From a virus, in IMG/VR virus record IMGVR_UViG_3300008339_000299, positions 1 through 31,250 of that record: 31,250 nt of DNA; one strand, written 5' to 3'. A program made the translations under genes and the position numbers. The notes under the pieces were generated by a model, which saw only the letters and a list, made by a program, of their open reading frames with translations, was not told the origin of the DNA and searched no databases. This document shows positions 8,756 to 17,732 of the stretch, one piece after another. Position 1 is the stretch's first letter; the number at the start of each line of letters is the position of its first letter.

Positions 8756-10183
8756 CTAGTTTTCGAACAACACGAAGTTGTTAGCACCTAAAGTACATAA
8801 AGCTCTTTCTGATAAGAAATGAACCTCCATTGCATCTAAGCTTGAATTAGAAGCTCCTCCAGCAGATCCTGTGATCCACGTTTTGTAACGTCTGTCTTCA
8901 GTTTCAGAAGCACGGTATCTTACGTGTAAGAATGGTCTCTTAGCGTTTTTACCTAATACTTGGTCGTAAACAGTTGTAGAACCAGCTGGAACTAAAACTC
9001 CATTTACAGCACCTCCAACAATACCACCACGAGTAGTTGCATCGTTTAAGTATTTCCAGTCAGTCTTGTAGAAGTCGTAACCTCTTCTGAATCCTGTAAA
9101 TCCTAAGTTTAAAGCCATTTCTTTATCGTTATCGAATAAACCATATGAAGTACCACCAGCTCCGTAAGAGTTTTGTTGTGCTAACATATCATCAATATCG
9201 AAAGAGAACTGACGGTTAACGAATAATGCATTTTCTTGGATAGAACCTTGCTTATCTAATCTTTGGATAATTGAGTCAAAGTCAGCTAAAGAAGTTGGAT
9301 TACCACCAGCATAAACGTTACCTCTTTGTCCTACAACGTAGAATAAACCTTCAGATCCTTTATTACCAACGTCACCTGTGGCAGCAATAGCTCCTGAACC
9401 TGCTTCAGCTGGAACAGCTTCAATCATAGACATTTCTAAGTAGTCTTCGAAACGTAAACGAGTTTCGTGCTCAGCCTTGATGTACCATAAGTAACCAGTA
9501 GCTCCATTTTCAGTTGTAACTTCAACCCATCCGATTTGAGCCATGTCAGAACCTGAAACAGCGTACTTATCTTTGATGATGATTGGAGAGTTCTCGAAGA
9601 TGAAATCTGATGGCTCAACTGATTCAGTCATTCCTGCTGTTCCTTTTTTGAACTCAGAACCGTAAACGAATGCAGTAAAAGTTCTACCAGCACCTGCAAC
9701 AACCATACCACCAGCTTCGTAAAAAGCAACAGTGAATTTAGCGCCAGGATAATCTACAATAGTAATAATCGCCTTGTAAGAAACGTTAGAAACGTTATCA
9801 GAAAGGAATACAGTTTGACCAACTCTGAAAGCAATTTGTCCACTACTTGCAGTAGTAGCACCTGGTACTAAAGTATCAGCAACTGTAAATTCAGCAGTGT
9901 CAGCACCTAATGCAGCGGTAGTTGAACAGTTAATGTATTTAGTATGTAAACGTCCTTGTTCTGCCCACTTGATAAGGTCAGAGTTAGATGGCATTTCAGC
10001 ACCAACTGCTCTTAAGAAAGATGCAATTGTTCTGTTACCATATCTTTCAAATTCTTTTTCGTATGTATCAGGTAAGTACTGATTTAAGAAATCAAAATTT
10101 GTAATGTAGTTTGATGCAAGAGTTTGTCTCTCTGCACTTGGTTGTAGGTTAAAACCTGGAACCGATTGTAATGTACCAGCCAT
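8756..10183 (-). CDS. Major capsid protein (crAss-like family)
   Basis: A 475-residue protein. The N-terminal region contains YLPDTYEKEFERYGNRT (about 36-52), FLRAVGAEMPSNSDLIKWAE (56-75) and QGRLHTKYIN, blocks I recognise from crAss-like HK97-fold capsid proteins. Residues about 93-175 look like an inserted Gly/Ala/Val-rich beta domain, which could be exposed on the capsid surface. The C-terminal part has HVRYRASETEDRRYKTWITG. The gene follows the scaffold-like gene by 19 bases, and a strong terminator follows at once, so it ends its transcript. The leader repeats AACAACTAAAA twice just before the ATG, with no Shine-Dalgarno. It is the main candidate client for the phage chaperonin. Confidence 0.85.
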   Translation of the reverse strand: MAGTLQSVPGFNLQPSAERQTLASNYITNFDFLNQYLPDTYEKEFERYGNRTIASFLRAVGAEMPSNSDLIKWAEQGRLHTKYINCSTTAALGADTAEFTVADTLVPGATTASSGQIAFRVGQTVFLSDNVSNVSYKAIITIVDYPGAKFTVAFYEAGGMVVAGAGRTFTAFVYGSEFKKGTAGMTESVEPSDFIFENSPIIIKDKYAVSGSDMAQIGWVEVTTENGATGYLWYIKAEHETRLRFEDYLEMSMIEAVPAEAGSGAIAATGDVGNKGSEGLFYVVGQRGNVYAGGNPTSLADFDSIIQRLDKQGSIQENALFVNRQFSFDIDDMLAQQNSYGAGGTSYGLFDNDKEMALNLGFTGFRRGYDFYKTDWKYLNDATTRGGIVGGAVNGVLVPAGSTTVYDQVLGKNAKRPFLHVRYRASETEDRRYKTWITGSAGGASNSSLDAMEVHFLSERALCTLGANNFVLFEN

Positions 10184-10202
10184 TTTTAGTTGTTTTTAGT
10201 TG

Positions 10203-11309
10203 TTAATTGTTTTTTATACTTCTAATCTTTAGTCCTGAACTGCTCTCTGAACTGATTGCTTTAATTTGAAAATCATTGTTCACATATGCCTGAGGAGAAT
10301 TTCTCGTCTGCATATCAATATTCTTCATCTTCATGTCTGAATCCTTTAGAGCGTCTGACTTTCCTTGTTCGTAGAAAAATTTAGCCATCTTCTCTGGATT
10401 CATAGCAGCAGAAAGAGATCTATGCCATCCAGCAGCGTCTTTAATTAAACCATCCTCTCCAATATACTTTGAAATAAAGTTATCTAAATTCGATTGGGTT
10501 GATTTTAATTCATTTGCATCTCCAGGAGCGAACGTAATTGACTTTTCACCAAGATTGAACTCAAAACCTTTGAACTCTTTGTTGAAAACCTCCTCCGTTT
10601 TTTTCTGAAAATACTCAGATTTTTTTTGACCTTCTTGCTGAGAAGCACTTGCTTCTTGAACGTATTTCTTGTAAGCCTCATAGCCTTCTTTTTCCCCATC
10701 AGGAACTAAACCTCCCCTTGACTCAAGAGGTGTTCTGTATTGTTCCTTTAAAGAATCCAAATACTTCTTAGCTTTAGCAAGCTCTTTTTTCTTAGCCATT
10801 TCCTTCTTCTTGATATCCCTTTCGTCATCAAGATCCTCATCATAACCAAACTTATCCTCAATCATATACATGATATCATCCTGGTCTAAGTCTTCCTCTG
10901 TCTGAGCGTAGTACTCTGCTAATATTGATTCTGGTTTTGATTCGTCGTATCCCTTATTTAATCTAATAAAGTCATCGATTCCTCTTCCAGTTTCTTTTTT
11001 ATATTTAAAGAATGCCGAAACATCCTCTGGTAAATCCTCAGTATTGGATCTTTGTTCAAACAAGTCCTCCAATGAGTTTACCTCCTTATTGTATCTATTC
11101 TTAATATATGAAAGAACGTCTTCATCTTTTAACTCTGTAGAACCTCTGTCTTGCTCGACTACTTGTTCTACTACCTGTTCATTAACGACCTCCTCATTGT
11201 TATGAGTGCCGTTCATTTTTTCTTCGTGCTTCTGAAGCAACTCGTTTTCAACCTCTTGAATTGATTTTTGTTCAGCTACACCGAGGTCTTTTACAGTGAA
11301 ATTTTCCAT
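10203..11309 (-). CDS. Scaffold-like capsid assembly protein
   Basis: A 368-residue, highly charged, mostly helical protein with no hydrophobic segment. The N-terminus is Glu/Gln/Val-rich (NEEVVNEQVVEQVVEQ), the middle has acidic EEDLDQDDIMYMIEDKFGYD followed by a Lys-rich coiled coil (KKKEMAKKKELAKAKKY), and the C-terminus is shorter and mixed (SPQAYVNNDFQIKAIS). Composition, length and place directly before the major capsid gene are those of phage scaffolding proteins, which sit inside the procapsid and leave before DNA entry. It has its own TAnnTTTG box 16 bases before the start. Scaffolds share little sequence, so this is inferred from features and context. Confidence 0.65.
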   Translation of the reverse strand: MENFTVKDLGVAEQKSIQEVENELLQKHEEKMNGTHNNEEVVNEQVVEQVVEQDRGSTELKDEDVLSYIKNRYNKEVNSLEDLFEQRSNTEDLPEDVSAFFKYKKETGRGIDDFIRLNKGYDESKPESILAEYYAQTEEDLDQDDIMYMIEDKFGYDEDLDDERDIKKKEMAKKKELAKAKKYLDSLKEQYRTPLESRGGLVPDGEKEGYEAYKKYVQEASASQQEGQKKSEYFQKKTEEVFNKEFKGFEFNLGEKSITFAPGDANELKSTQSNLDNFISKYIGEDGLIKDAAGWHRSLSAAMNPEKMAKFFYEQGKSDALKDSDMKMKNIDMQTRNSPQAYVNNDFQIKAISSESSSGLKIRSIKNN

Positions 11310-11325
11310 TTGATTTAATTTTTTG

Positions 11326-11333
11326 CAAAGTTA
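11326..11333 (-). promoter_or_regulatory. -7 box TAACTTTG before the scaffold-capsid operon
   Basis: Minus-strand TAACTTTG, 16 bases before the scaffold start codon, in the 51-base gap after the portal gene. The leader AATTAAATCAA immediately before ATG is the same as that of the 44-residue gene before groEL. It would drive scaffold and capsid together. Confidence 0.65.
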
Positions 11334-11360
11334 TTAATAAAATTTATAGTATTTTAAGCT

Positions 11361-13796
11361 CTATCTAGGCTCAAACTCAGCTAAATCAAACGCATCCAAG
11401 CTATCTTCATTACTCTCGAAGTTAACTGGAGGCAGGTTGTTCTTTCTTTGCTCTATAAGCTTAGACTGCTGAGTGTTTTGTATGCTTATTCTTTTATCTT
11501 TAGCCGCCTCCTTCTTGTCTTCTTTAGACATCTGAAGCTCTGTGTCTATTCCTCTTAACTGCATGTTAAGGCTAAACTCCTTATCCATCAGCTGAGTTTT
11601 TAGCATTGCCTCGTTCTTAAGTTTTTCAATCTCAAATGCCACCTCTGCCTGCTTGATTTGTATCTTAGACTGAGTCTCTGCTTGTATCTTCATCATAGAG
11701 GTTTGTGCCGCCATCTGCTGAGACTGAGAGTTTATCTCTGCCTGCTGCTGAGACATCATCATCTGATTCTTCTGGTCGTTCTCTTGCTTCTTCTTTCTCT
11801 TAAGCTTAAGTATTTGATTGGCTAGCTTTATATTTCTAACCTCTCTAATGTCAATAGCGTCCTCAAGGTTTATATCCCCTTTAGACAATGCCATCTGAAC
11901 ATTCGCTTCAAGCTGTGCCTTCTCTTCAATGTCTGGAGTTACCTCAATAAATATTCCAAAGTCGTAAATATATAGGTCCTTAATCTCATCAAGAATACCT
12001 ACATTATACTTACCGATTTGTAAAATAAACTCATCCTTGAAGTCAGAATACTCTAAGATATCAGCAACCCTGTAAGAAACAGCCTCTGCTAATGATCTTG
12101 TTATGTGCAAGCTTCCTTCTAGTATGTGTCTTGTAGCTGTGTTTGAGTTTGCTGATGCAAGCTTCTGTAATCCTACTAATGAGTTAGGATCTGGCATAGA
12201 ACCATCCCTAGCCTCGTTTAATCCTGTTACGTCTCTAAGCATGCCTAGGTAGTGGTTATAACTTCCAATTAAGCTATTCATCTTACCCTGTCCGCTGTTT
12301 GTGTTTAGCTCCTGAATAGGAATCCTAGCATTATTAAATTCACCGTCTCCAGTATAGCTTCTACCAATAACAGAACCCGTTTGGAAGTACATCCTTAACG
12401 CATCCTCTGGGTTGTACGCAGCTCCAGTACCTAGGTCAACCTCATTAATACCATCGGCATCAATGAAAACCCCATCTGGTACAACTCTTTGTATTACCTG
12501 CTGTAACTTTAAGTGAGTCATCTGAATTAAATCAGCGAATGGTATCATCCTTCTAACTAGTGACTCTATCTTTCCTTTATATAATTTAGGTGCTACAGCA
12601 ACGTAATTAGGTATCGCATACTGAGATGCTGACTTAGGCCTAACCATGTTCTTAGAAAGCGCCCACTTTAAAAGTATGTTAGTACCCATAACCATAACTC
12701 CATCATACCAAACATCAATAGTCTTTTCAACCTTCTCGAACCCTCTCTCCTTCATCATGTCTTCAGTAGGATTGAACGTGTCGTCTTTTTCTATTAGTAT
12801 ATCTGTACCGTCTTCTTTTATCTTCTTTTTATATACAATCTTCTTTGTTGTCTTGTAGTTAAAATACATTAACGTAGCCGTGTCCTGTGAAAACAAGCTG
12901 TTATTGTATGCCTGAGCTGAGCTGTAGTAGTTATACCAGGCACTGCTGTATTGAGCTATCTCTGCTAAATCTTCGTTGGTTAGGCTCTGGTCTATCTTAG
13001 GTAGCTCAGTAATTGGAACCGTCTTAATCTCTCCCCAGTAGAAGCAATCCCTAAACTTAGGATCCTCCGTGTAGGAGTAAACAACGTTAGCTGGGTCAAC
13101 ATAGTCTAGCTTAACACCCGCTCCTGGAAGGAACTGATGCTTAGCCATTCCTATACCTAGAGTAACAATATCGTAATCTACCTGTTTTTTTATGTCGTAG
13201 TATCTATTCTGCTCTAGGATAGTATTAATAGCTTCCTCTTCAGCGATTTCAATAGCTGGCTTGTAGTTCATCTGCATGAACAATGACAGCTCCTCGCTTG
13301 TCTCTGGTAAGTCATCAGGCTTTGTTTCAAATGCATCAATACCAAAGTCATTCTTAACCTGTAGTAATAAATCCTTTGACACCATGTCAGCCTGAACTGA
13401 CTCCTGAAATTTTGATCTGTTCTCAGTAGACATAGCGTCCTGAGCAAATGCCTTAACAACAAACATCCTGTCATTCATTCCGTTGACAACAATGTCTAAG
13501 AACTTAGGAATGATAGGCACTGGAGTCCAGTCAATATTTAAGTGTGACAGGTCACCATCTATAGATAATTCATTCTTATACTTTGCTATAGACTGCTCCC
13601 CTCTCGAGTACAACCTTAGCCTATGGTAATCAGACCACTGGTTATAAAAGCGACAAGACTGCCCGTCCTTTCTAAACCACTCATACTGAATGCTTTGGCC
13701 TATTTTTAATCCGTATTCAAATGATTCCTTCTCCTTGTCAGTTGCAAACTGATTTGGGAAGCCTATCTGATTAATTGATATCTGTACGTCTCTCAT
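11361..13796 (-). CDS. Portal protein
   Basis: An 811-residue protein of the length usual for crAss-like portals. It follows TerL directly (stop and start codons abut) and precedes the scaffold and capsid genes. The middle part has portal-style segments such as GIGMAKHQFLPGAGVKLDYV (about 215-234) and GRSYTGDGEFNNARIPIQEL followed by LIGSYNHYLGMLRDVTGLNE (about 490-530), matching the stem/clip region where portals carry a Met-Leu-Arg-(Asp)-(Val/Ile)-Thr-Gly motif. From about residue 655 to 790 it becomes a Gln/Met/Lys-rich coiled coil (NQMMMSQQQAEINSQSQQMA), a long helical barrel that would reach into the capsid. Twelve copies form the DNA channel in the family. Confidence 0.8.
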   Translation of the reverse strand: MRDVQISINQIGFPNQFATDKEKESFEYGLKIGQSIQYEWFRKDGQSCRFYNQWSDYHRLRLYSRGEQSIAKYKNELSIDGDLSHLNIDWTPVPIIPKFLDIVVNGMNDRMFVVKAFAQDAMSTENRSKFQESVQADMVSKDLLLQVKNDFGIDAFETKPDDLPETSEELSLFMQMNYKPAIEIAEEEAINTILEQNRYYDIKKQVDYDIVTLGIGMAKHQFLPGAGVKLDYVDPANVVYSYTEDPKFRDCFYWGEIKTVPITELPKIDQSLTNEDLAEIAQYSSAWYNYYSSAQAYNNSLFSQDTATLMYFNYKTTKKIVYKKKIKEDGTDILIEKDDTFNPTEDMMKERGFEKVEKTIDVWYDGVMVMGTNILLKWALSKNMVRPKSASQYAIPNYVAVAPKLYKGKIESLVRRMIPFADLIQMTHLKLQQVIQRVVPDGVFIDADGINEVDLGTGAAYNPEDALRMYFQTGSVIGRSYTGDGEFNNARIPIQELNTNSGQGKMNSLIGSYNHYLGMLRDVTGLNEARDGSMPDPNSLVGLQKLASANSNTATRHILEGSLHITRSLAEAVSYRVADILEYSDFKDEFILQIGKYNVGILDEIKDLYIYDFGIFIEVTPDIEEKAQLEANVQMALSKGDINLEDAIDIREVRNIKLANQILKLKRKKKQENDQKNQMMMSQQQAEINSQSQQMAAQTSMMKIQAETQSKIQIKQAEVAFEIEKLKNEAMLKTQLMDKEFSLNMQLRGIDTELQMSKEDKKEAAKDKRISIQNTQQSKLIEQRKNNLPPVNFESNEDSLDAFDLAEFEPR

Positions 13797-16085
13797 TTAC
13801 TTAATTAATTCGCTATACAATCCTAAATTTTTGTATCTTGCAAAGTTAATACTTATTTTTGACTCTTTTTTAACTGGAGTATACATGTGTTTTTGTATAG
13901 CCATAATAGCTAAACCTGAACTAATGGCAGCATCAAACTTGGTTCTATTGTTTATATCAAACTTGGCCCAGTCCTCTAAAGTTCTTGTGAAGTACATAGA
14001 GCCCATTTCATCAGGGTCCCTGTACGTAGACTCAAGATCTAATCCTACGTGCTTTTCTATGTACGTCTCAATAGAAGACGCGTGAGCTTGCTTTATATCC
14101 TCAGATGAGTTTGGCATCCCTCCTAGCTCTCTTTCTGTCTTAGATAGCTTAGAATAGTGCTTGTCTGGTCTGTTCATTGAATACTGCCTGTATCCGTTGT
14201 TCTTTATATGGTAAAGAAGCCTCTGCTTGTTATTCTCAACAAGAACTGGCATCCCGTAGAATATACACGCCATTAGCACGTCATCAAAGAATATCTCTGC
14301 TGTCTGTGGTCTTGATATGTACTCCAGGAAGAACTGATTTGTAGGAGCCTCCTCCATGTGAAACTTAGTTATCCCATGAAGCGATCCGTTAGACCCCCTG
14401 CCATCAACCGTTCCTGATATATCATAAGGGTCACATCCAAACGCGCCAAGGTGTTCATTACCTGGGAACTTTACCCCGTTGCGTATTTCTACCCTATTCT
14501 GCAAATGCTTAGGCGGTATCCAGCTAACAAGGAATCTGCCCCTAGGGTCTGGAGTCCAGACAACCTTACCGTCTCTAATTCCGTCTAGCCAGTGAAACGA
14601 TCCCTTCGTAAGTACGCGCTCCTTAATAAGTGAGTCGTTGTAGTCTATCTGCTGGTAAATCTTTGTAAGATTAAACAGAGATGACTTGCTCTCATCCCTA
14701 AACGCGTGAGACTCTGTCCTAGGGAACTGGCGATAAAATTCATTAAGGGAGTCAGGGTGACTTTTTAATGATTCAACCTCGTTATTCCAGTACTCAATAG
14801 CCCCTATTTTTATCATCATCCCATCTATACCCTTTACTGGCTTCTCAGGTGTTTCAAAAACAGGCATCCCGTATCTGTCTATATAACCCTCAAAGTTCCA
14901 CTCCATAGGAATGAAAAGGTTGTATAGTCCAGACCTTGTTTGTCCGTTTGAGTTTCTAGTAGAAACATCAGAATCCTCGTAAAGAGATTTAAAGTTCTTA
15001 CCTCCCTTTTCTAAAGCATTAGAGGTAGAACCCATCATACACTTACCAATAATTCTAGATCCTAATCGCAGACATGTTTTAGTTACACGCCAGTTGTTCA
15101 GGATGTTATCAGGTTTAAGCCATTTACCAGATTCGTCATGAATAAGGAGCTTTAGTTTTTCCCCATCATACGAGTTGTCTCCAGTATTCTTCCAGTCAAT
15201 AGATGTGTCAAGGCCTTCGATCTCGTCTTGATTTTCATCGTACATGTTCTTCTTTGTAATCTTTGACGCAGGCATCCTATAGGCAAGCTCAGTCTTTGGC
15301 TTGTCCATACCGTCCTGAATAGGCTTGAAAAAGAACGGGTAGTTACTAGATATAGGCACAACCTTGTCCGTGAACATCGTCTTGGCATCACCACCCGTCT
15401 TGGATAGAATACCTATCCTAGCGTTCTTTGTAATTGAACCTGTGTTAACGCTTTCTGAGGATCCCATAAACGAGAATCCAGAACGTCTAATCTTAAGGTA
15501 TATCATGCCAAAGCATCTGAAGTCAGCCTTGCACGCCTCCCAGTATACCCAGAATATTCTGTTGGCCTCACGGTAATCTGGAAGACCAACGTCAATCTTT
15601 GTCCACTGAAGGTACATGTAGTTAGAACCCGTGATGTATGTGGGTGTGCCGTTATTCATGAACCAGAATCCAGCCTCCCTCCTATCAAACTCAGCCTCTA
15701 TGTAGTCAACCCAGTTTGACTTGAAGTCCTTAGGCATTGTATGCCACTGGAATATGCTCTTGATTCTTTGTAGCTCCTTTGGGTACTCGAATGGCTCCCA
15801 GTATTGTAGCTCCTTCTTGTTATCCCTTTTATAAATTAAATCAGGGACAGCTGGCAGACCTATGTATAACCCATTTATGTTATAAACGTCTCCTAGTGTC
15901 CCGTCCTTTGATATAATAACTATGTTATACTTCTCGTCGTAACCATATACCCAAGACTTCTTGTTGTTTCTATTCCTTACAACGTTCTTATCTATGTGGT
16001 CGGTTACAACTGTGTATAGTTTACTTTGATCTTCGTTCTGCAAATCCGCCTTTGTCTTCATTCTTTGAACTTGGTTTGTGGTCAC
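13797..16085 (-). CDS. Terminase large subunit (TerL)
   Basis: A 762-residue packaging motor. ATPase part: an Arg-rich Walker A variant at about 198-206 (KIRRSGFSF), Walker B with catalytic Glu at 313-318 (LLIHDE), and a coupling motif at 351-354 (MGST). Nuclease part: first acidic motif in LGAFGCDPYDISG (Asp552), second in PVLVENN (Glu616), third near residue 717 (KFDAAISSG). This is the layout of crAss-like TerL. The frame overlaps the small-terminase candidate by 65 bases if Met1 is used; Met9 (16061) is an alternative start with a 41-base overlap. The portal gene starts directly after its stop (TAAATG), so the two are translationally coupled. Confidence 0.85.
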   Translation of the reverse strand: MTTNQVQRMKTKADLQNEDQSKLYTVVTDHIDKNVVRNRNNKKSWVYGYDEKYNIVIISKDGTLGDVYNINGLYIGLPAVPDLIYKRDNKKELQYWEPFEYPKELQRIKSIFQWHTMPKDFKSNWVDYIEAEFDRREAGFWFMNNGTPTYITGSNYMYLQWTKIDVGLPDYREANRIFWVYWEACKADFRCFGMIYLKIRRSGFSFMGSSESVNTGSITKNARIGILSKTGGDAKTMFTDKVVPISSNYPFFFKPIQDGMDKPKTELAYRMPASKITKKNMYDENQDEIEGLDTSIDWKNTGDNSYDGEKLKLLIHDESGKWLKPDNILNNWRVTKTCLRLGSRIIGKCMMGSTSNALEKGGKNFKSLYEDSDVSTRNSNGQTRSGLYNLFIPMEWNFEGYIDRYGMPVFETPEKPVKGIDGMMIKIGAIEYWNNEVESLKSHPDSLNEFYRQFPRTESHAFRDESKSSLFNLTKIYQQIDYNDSLIKERVLTKGSFHWLDGIRDGKVVWTPDPRGRFLVSWIPPKHLQNRVEIRNGVKFPGNEHLGAFGCDPYDISGTVDGRGSNGSLHGITKFHMEEAPTNQFFLEYISRPQTAEIFFDDVLMACIFYGMPVLVENNKQRLLYHIKNNGYRQYSMNRPDKHYSKLSKTERELGGMPNSSEDIKQAHASSIETYIEKHVGLDLESTYRDPDEMGSMYFTRTLEDWAKFDINNRTKFDAAISSGLAIMAIQKHMYTPVKKESKISINFARYKNLGLYSELIK
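13841..13848 (-). promoter_or_regulatory. Possible internal -7 box TAACTTTG within terL
   Basis: Minus-strand TAACTTTG inside the last 50 bases of terL, 44 bases before the portal start. The match is perfect and identical to the scaffold-operon box, but the distance to the start codon is longer than at the other sites and the sequence also codes for protein. It could give extra portal expression. Confidence 0.25.
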
Positions 16086-16299
16086 CTGTTATCATTTCGC
16101 TCTCCAAATCTATTCTAGCTAGTATCTGAAAGGCATCCTCTATAGCTAATCTTTTAGTAGCTGCGGCATTCTTAAGCTTGTCGGCAGAAAGGTCTCCCTC
16201 CATACCCGTAATAATTTTATCCTCAGCAACCTTAATAAGCTCATCAACAGCCTTGTATCCAGCGTCAATTATTCTCTGCTTTATATCGTTTGTTGTCAT
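16021..16299 (-). CDS. Small terminase subunit candidate (TerS)
   Basis: A 92-residue, helical, charged protein placed directly before TerL, with the reading frames overlapping. It starts MTTNDIKQRIIDAGYKAVDE and continues through a Lys/Ala-rich helix (KLKNAAATKRLAIEDAFQIL) to a basic tail (GGFAERRSK). I recognise this as a family conserved before TerL in Bacteroidetes phages. Position, size, helical character and basic tail fit a DNA-recognising small terminase, but no helix-turn-helix can be assigned with confidence. Start overlaps the stop of the upstream GroES-like gene (ATGA type), so the three genes are coupled. Confidence 0.5.
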   Translation of the reverse strand: MTTNDIKQRIIDAGYKAVDELIKVAEDKIITGMEGDLSADKLKNAAATKRLAIEDAFQILARIDLESEMITGDHKPSSKNEDKGGFAERRSK

Positions 16300-16859
16300 A
16301 GCTTAATTTTTATGTTACTGGTAAACATCCTGTACAGCTTCTCTTCGTTAATGTAGAAAGGGTACTCGCTATCTGGCTCGAATGCTATCTCATCACCTAC
16401 GGATAATCCTAAGTCAATTAGCTCCTGGTTTATGTACCTTATCTTTCCGATAAGTGGTTCCTCTGTACCTGGCTTTGCTAGGTAGTAATCCTTAACCTCT
16501 ACTGGCTCTATGAAGCAATACTTTGAGTAGCACTTCCACTGCTCGTTACTGAAGAACATAAAGAACTGGTCCTCATCAACAAAGAACATGTCGTCCTTAA
16601 AGAAGTTGTGACTGCTCTGCTGTCTACCCCTCATGTCATAGTAAAACTTAAAAACATTGTGGTGAACTAAAAGCAGGTCACCAACCTTAACCTCCCCATC
16701 ATATCCTATTGGTGTAGACACAACCTCTGCAAACCTGTTAGAGGCCATGTGGTCCTCCTGAGATGTGCTTGTTATGAAGTTGATTTCACCTATTGACTTG
16801 ATGTTATCGTATCGCCTTCCTTTTAGGGGCTTTACAATAAATGAAAATGGTGATCTCAT
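16296..16859 (-). CDS. Putative tandem GroES-like (Cpn10-fold) protein
   Basis: A 187-residue protein that reads as two GroES-like barrels in a row. First unit, about 6-104: FIVKPLKGRRYDN, a loop of about 20 residues in the mobile-loop position, AEVVSTPIGYDGEVKVGDLL (44-63), then a closing strand FFVDEDQFFMFF that lines up with the GroES end pattern (LIMSESDILAIV). Second unit, about 115-182: FIEPVEVKDYYLAKPG, PLIGKIRYINQEL, LSVGDEIAFEPDSEYPFYI and EEKLYRMFTSNI. The VKVGD and SVGDE turns match the conserved KVGD of GroES. It sits two genes before TerL and starts four bases inside the 75-residue gene upstream (ATGA). A client-specific co-chaperonin or a virion protein that borrowed the fold are both possible. 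Inference from manual alignment only. Confidence 0.45.
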   Translation of the reverse strand: MRSPFSFIVKPLKGRRYDNIKSIGEINFITSTSQEDHMASNRFAEVVSTPIGYDGEVKVGDLLLVHHNVFKFYYDMRGRQQSSHNFFKDDMFFVDEDQFFMFFSNEQWKCYSKYCFIEPVEVKDYYLAKPGTEEPLIGKIRYINQELIDLGLSVGDEIAFEPDSEYPFYINEEKLYRMFTSNIKIKL

Positions 16860-17083
16860 TCAAAGTTTATGTTATATTCTAGTGATATAGGCATGTTTGA
16901 ACCGAAGTTCTTCCATAGGTACTGCTCATTGTTTTTTTCAATGTAGATACTTACGGATTCATTATCCTCAAGCCTGATGTGACATATGTTATAGGTCTTG
17001 TCAAGCACAGGCTGGCCTATAAGGTAGTGCATTGCATTACTCTTATAGTCTGCCCCTACTGATATTTTTCTAATGTCCACCAT
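16856..17083 (-). CDS. Small conserved Bacteroidetes-phage protein
   Basis: A 75-residue protein if started at the ATG at 17083 (MVDIRKISVGADYKSNAMHY). A longer reading to 17143 adds 20 residues with a Lys/Arg-rich composition, but it overlaps the upstream gene much more; the shorter start overlaps it by only 14 bases and begins at the conserved block. The sequence continues LIGQPVLDKTYNICHIRLED and ends NMPISLEYNINFE. I recognise the ISVGADYK...NAMHY...NMP.S.EYNINF pattern from crAss-like and related phages, without a known function. Its stop overlaps the start of the GroES-like gene. Confidence 0.7.
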   Translation of the reverse strand: MVDIRKISVGADYKSNAMHYLIGQPVLDKTYNICHIRLEDNESVSIYIEKNNEQYLWKNFGSNMPISLEYNINFE

Positions 17084-17324
17084 CTGTTTTCGGCTCTGTA
17101 ATCTCTCCCGTTTGAAGATTGATTTCAACATTACCAAATTCATCCTCTAGCTCCTTTTTGAACTCGTTAAATGTTTGCTGGTTCTGTCCGATGTCGTTGA
17201 TTATTTGAGCCTTCTTAGATTCGTACTGAAGCTGAAGATCTCCTAAAACTGATGACGCGTTAATCATGAACTGATTAAACTCTTGAAGTTTTTGTAACTG
17301 TGATTCTGAAACTTTGTTTTCCAT
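17070..17324 (-). CDS. Small coiled-coil protein, function unknown
   Basis: An 84-residue, charged, nearly all-helical protein (MENKVSESQLQKLQEFNQFM at the start, a Gln/Lys/Glu heptad-like middle, DGGH at the end). It has no hydrophobic segment. It opens the operon that leads through the GroES-like protein to TerL and portal, with a TAnnTTTG box 17 bases before its start. Small coiled-coil genes in this place are frequent in Bacteroidetes phages, but no role is known to me. Confidence 0.65.
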   Translation of the reverse strand: MENKVSESQLQKLQEFNQFMINASSVLGDLQLQYESKKAQIINDIGQNQQTFNEFKKELEDEFGNVEINLQTGEITEPKTDGGH

Positions 17325-17341
17325 TTTGATTAAATTTTTTA

Positions 17342-17349
17342 CAAATATA
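17342..17349 (-). promoter_or_regulatory. -7 box TATATTTG before the packaging operon
   Basis: Minus-strand TATATTTG, 17 bases before the ATG at 17324, in a 32-base gap. The leader reads AATTTAATCAAA directly before ATG, close to the leader shared by two other genes. It would drive the coiled-coil gene through TerL and portal. Confidence 0.65.
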
Positions 17350-17356
17350 CGACTTT

Positions 17357-17704
17357 TTATTTAACTTCTACAGCAGACTCTTCTGTGTTAGCAAAAGGAG
17401 GCGGTAAAGTTACTATTACTGGGTTAATTATTAGTTCAATTTGCTCAGCAATGTTTAACTGCATAGCTGGAACATCCATTGTCTCTTCCATCCATCCAAT
17501 AACTTGCTCCTCGTTTAATTCAGGGTAAGGTGTGAACGCGTCAGGAGTAGGTGTTCCTACGGCCTGTGCTCCATAAATTTCCGCTGATATTCCATCTTCG
17601 GTTGTACCGTTGTACCTCCAATGCACTGTTGTAACAACATCCTGCATTCCATCTTCGTCTACTCTGCAATCAAATGCAGAAAAAATCCACTTGTAAGTAA
17701 TCAT
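17357..17704 (-). CDS. Conserved phage protein, DUF7936-like
   Basis: A 115-residue acidic protein. It begins MITYKWIFSAFDCRVDEDGM, continues QDVVTTVHWRYNGT, then SAEIYGAQAVGTP...FTPYPEL and NEEQVIGWMEETMDVPAMQL, ending in a Pro-rich segment (VTLPPPFAN). This 'YKW...D...V..VHWR...YG...FTPY..L....V..W.E' pattern is widespread in marine and freshwater tailed phages, usually among tail genes, and I associate it with DUF7936. It follows the large tail-fibre gene by 28 bases. Its short, modular, beta-rich form and place suggest a tail-fibre accessory or virion protein; no biochemical role is established to my knowledge. Confidence 0.6.
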   Translation of the reverse strand: MITYKWIFSAFDCRVDEDGMQDVVTTVHWRYNGTTEDGISAEIYGAQAVGTPTPDAFTPYPELNEEQVIGWMEETMDVPAMQLNIAEQIELIINPVIVTLPPPFANTEESAVEVK

Positions 17705-17732
17705 AGTTTATTTATTTATTTAGTTATTTATT

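Noticed and set aside
9436-9618. Overlapping minus-strand frame within the capsid gene
   Set aside because: It is out of frame in the most conserved part of the capsid gene with no independent start signal.
17084-17143. Longer start for the 75-residue conserved gene
   Set aside because: The extra 20 residues are encoded inside the coiled-coil gene and fall before the conserved ISVGADYK block.
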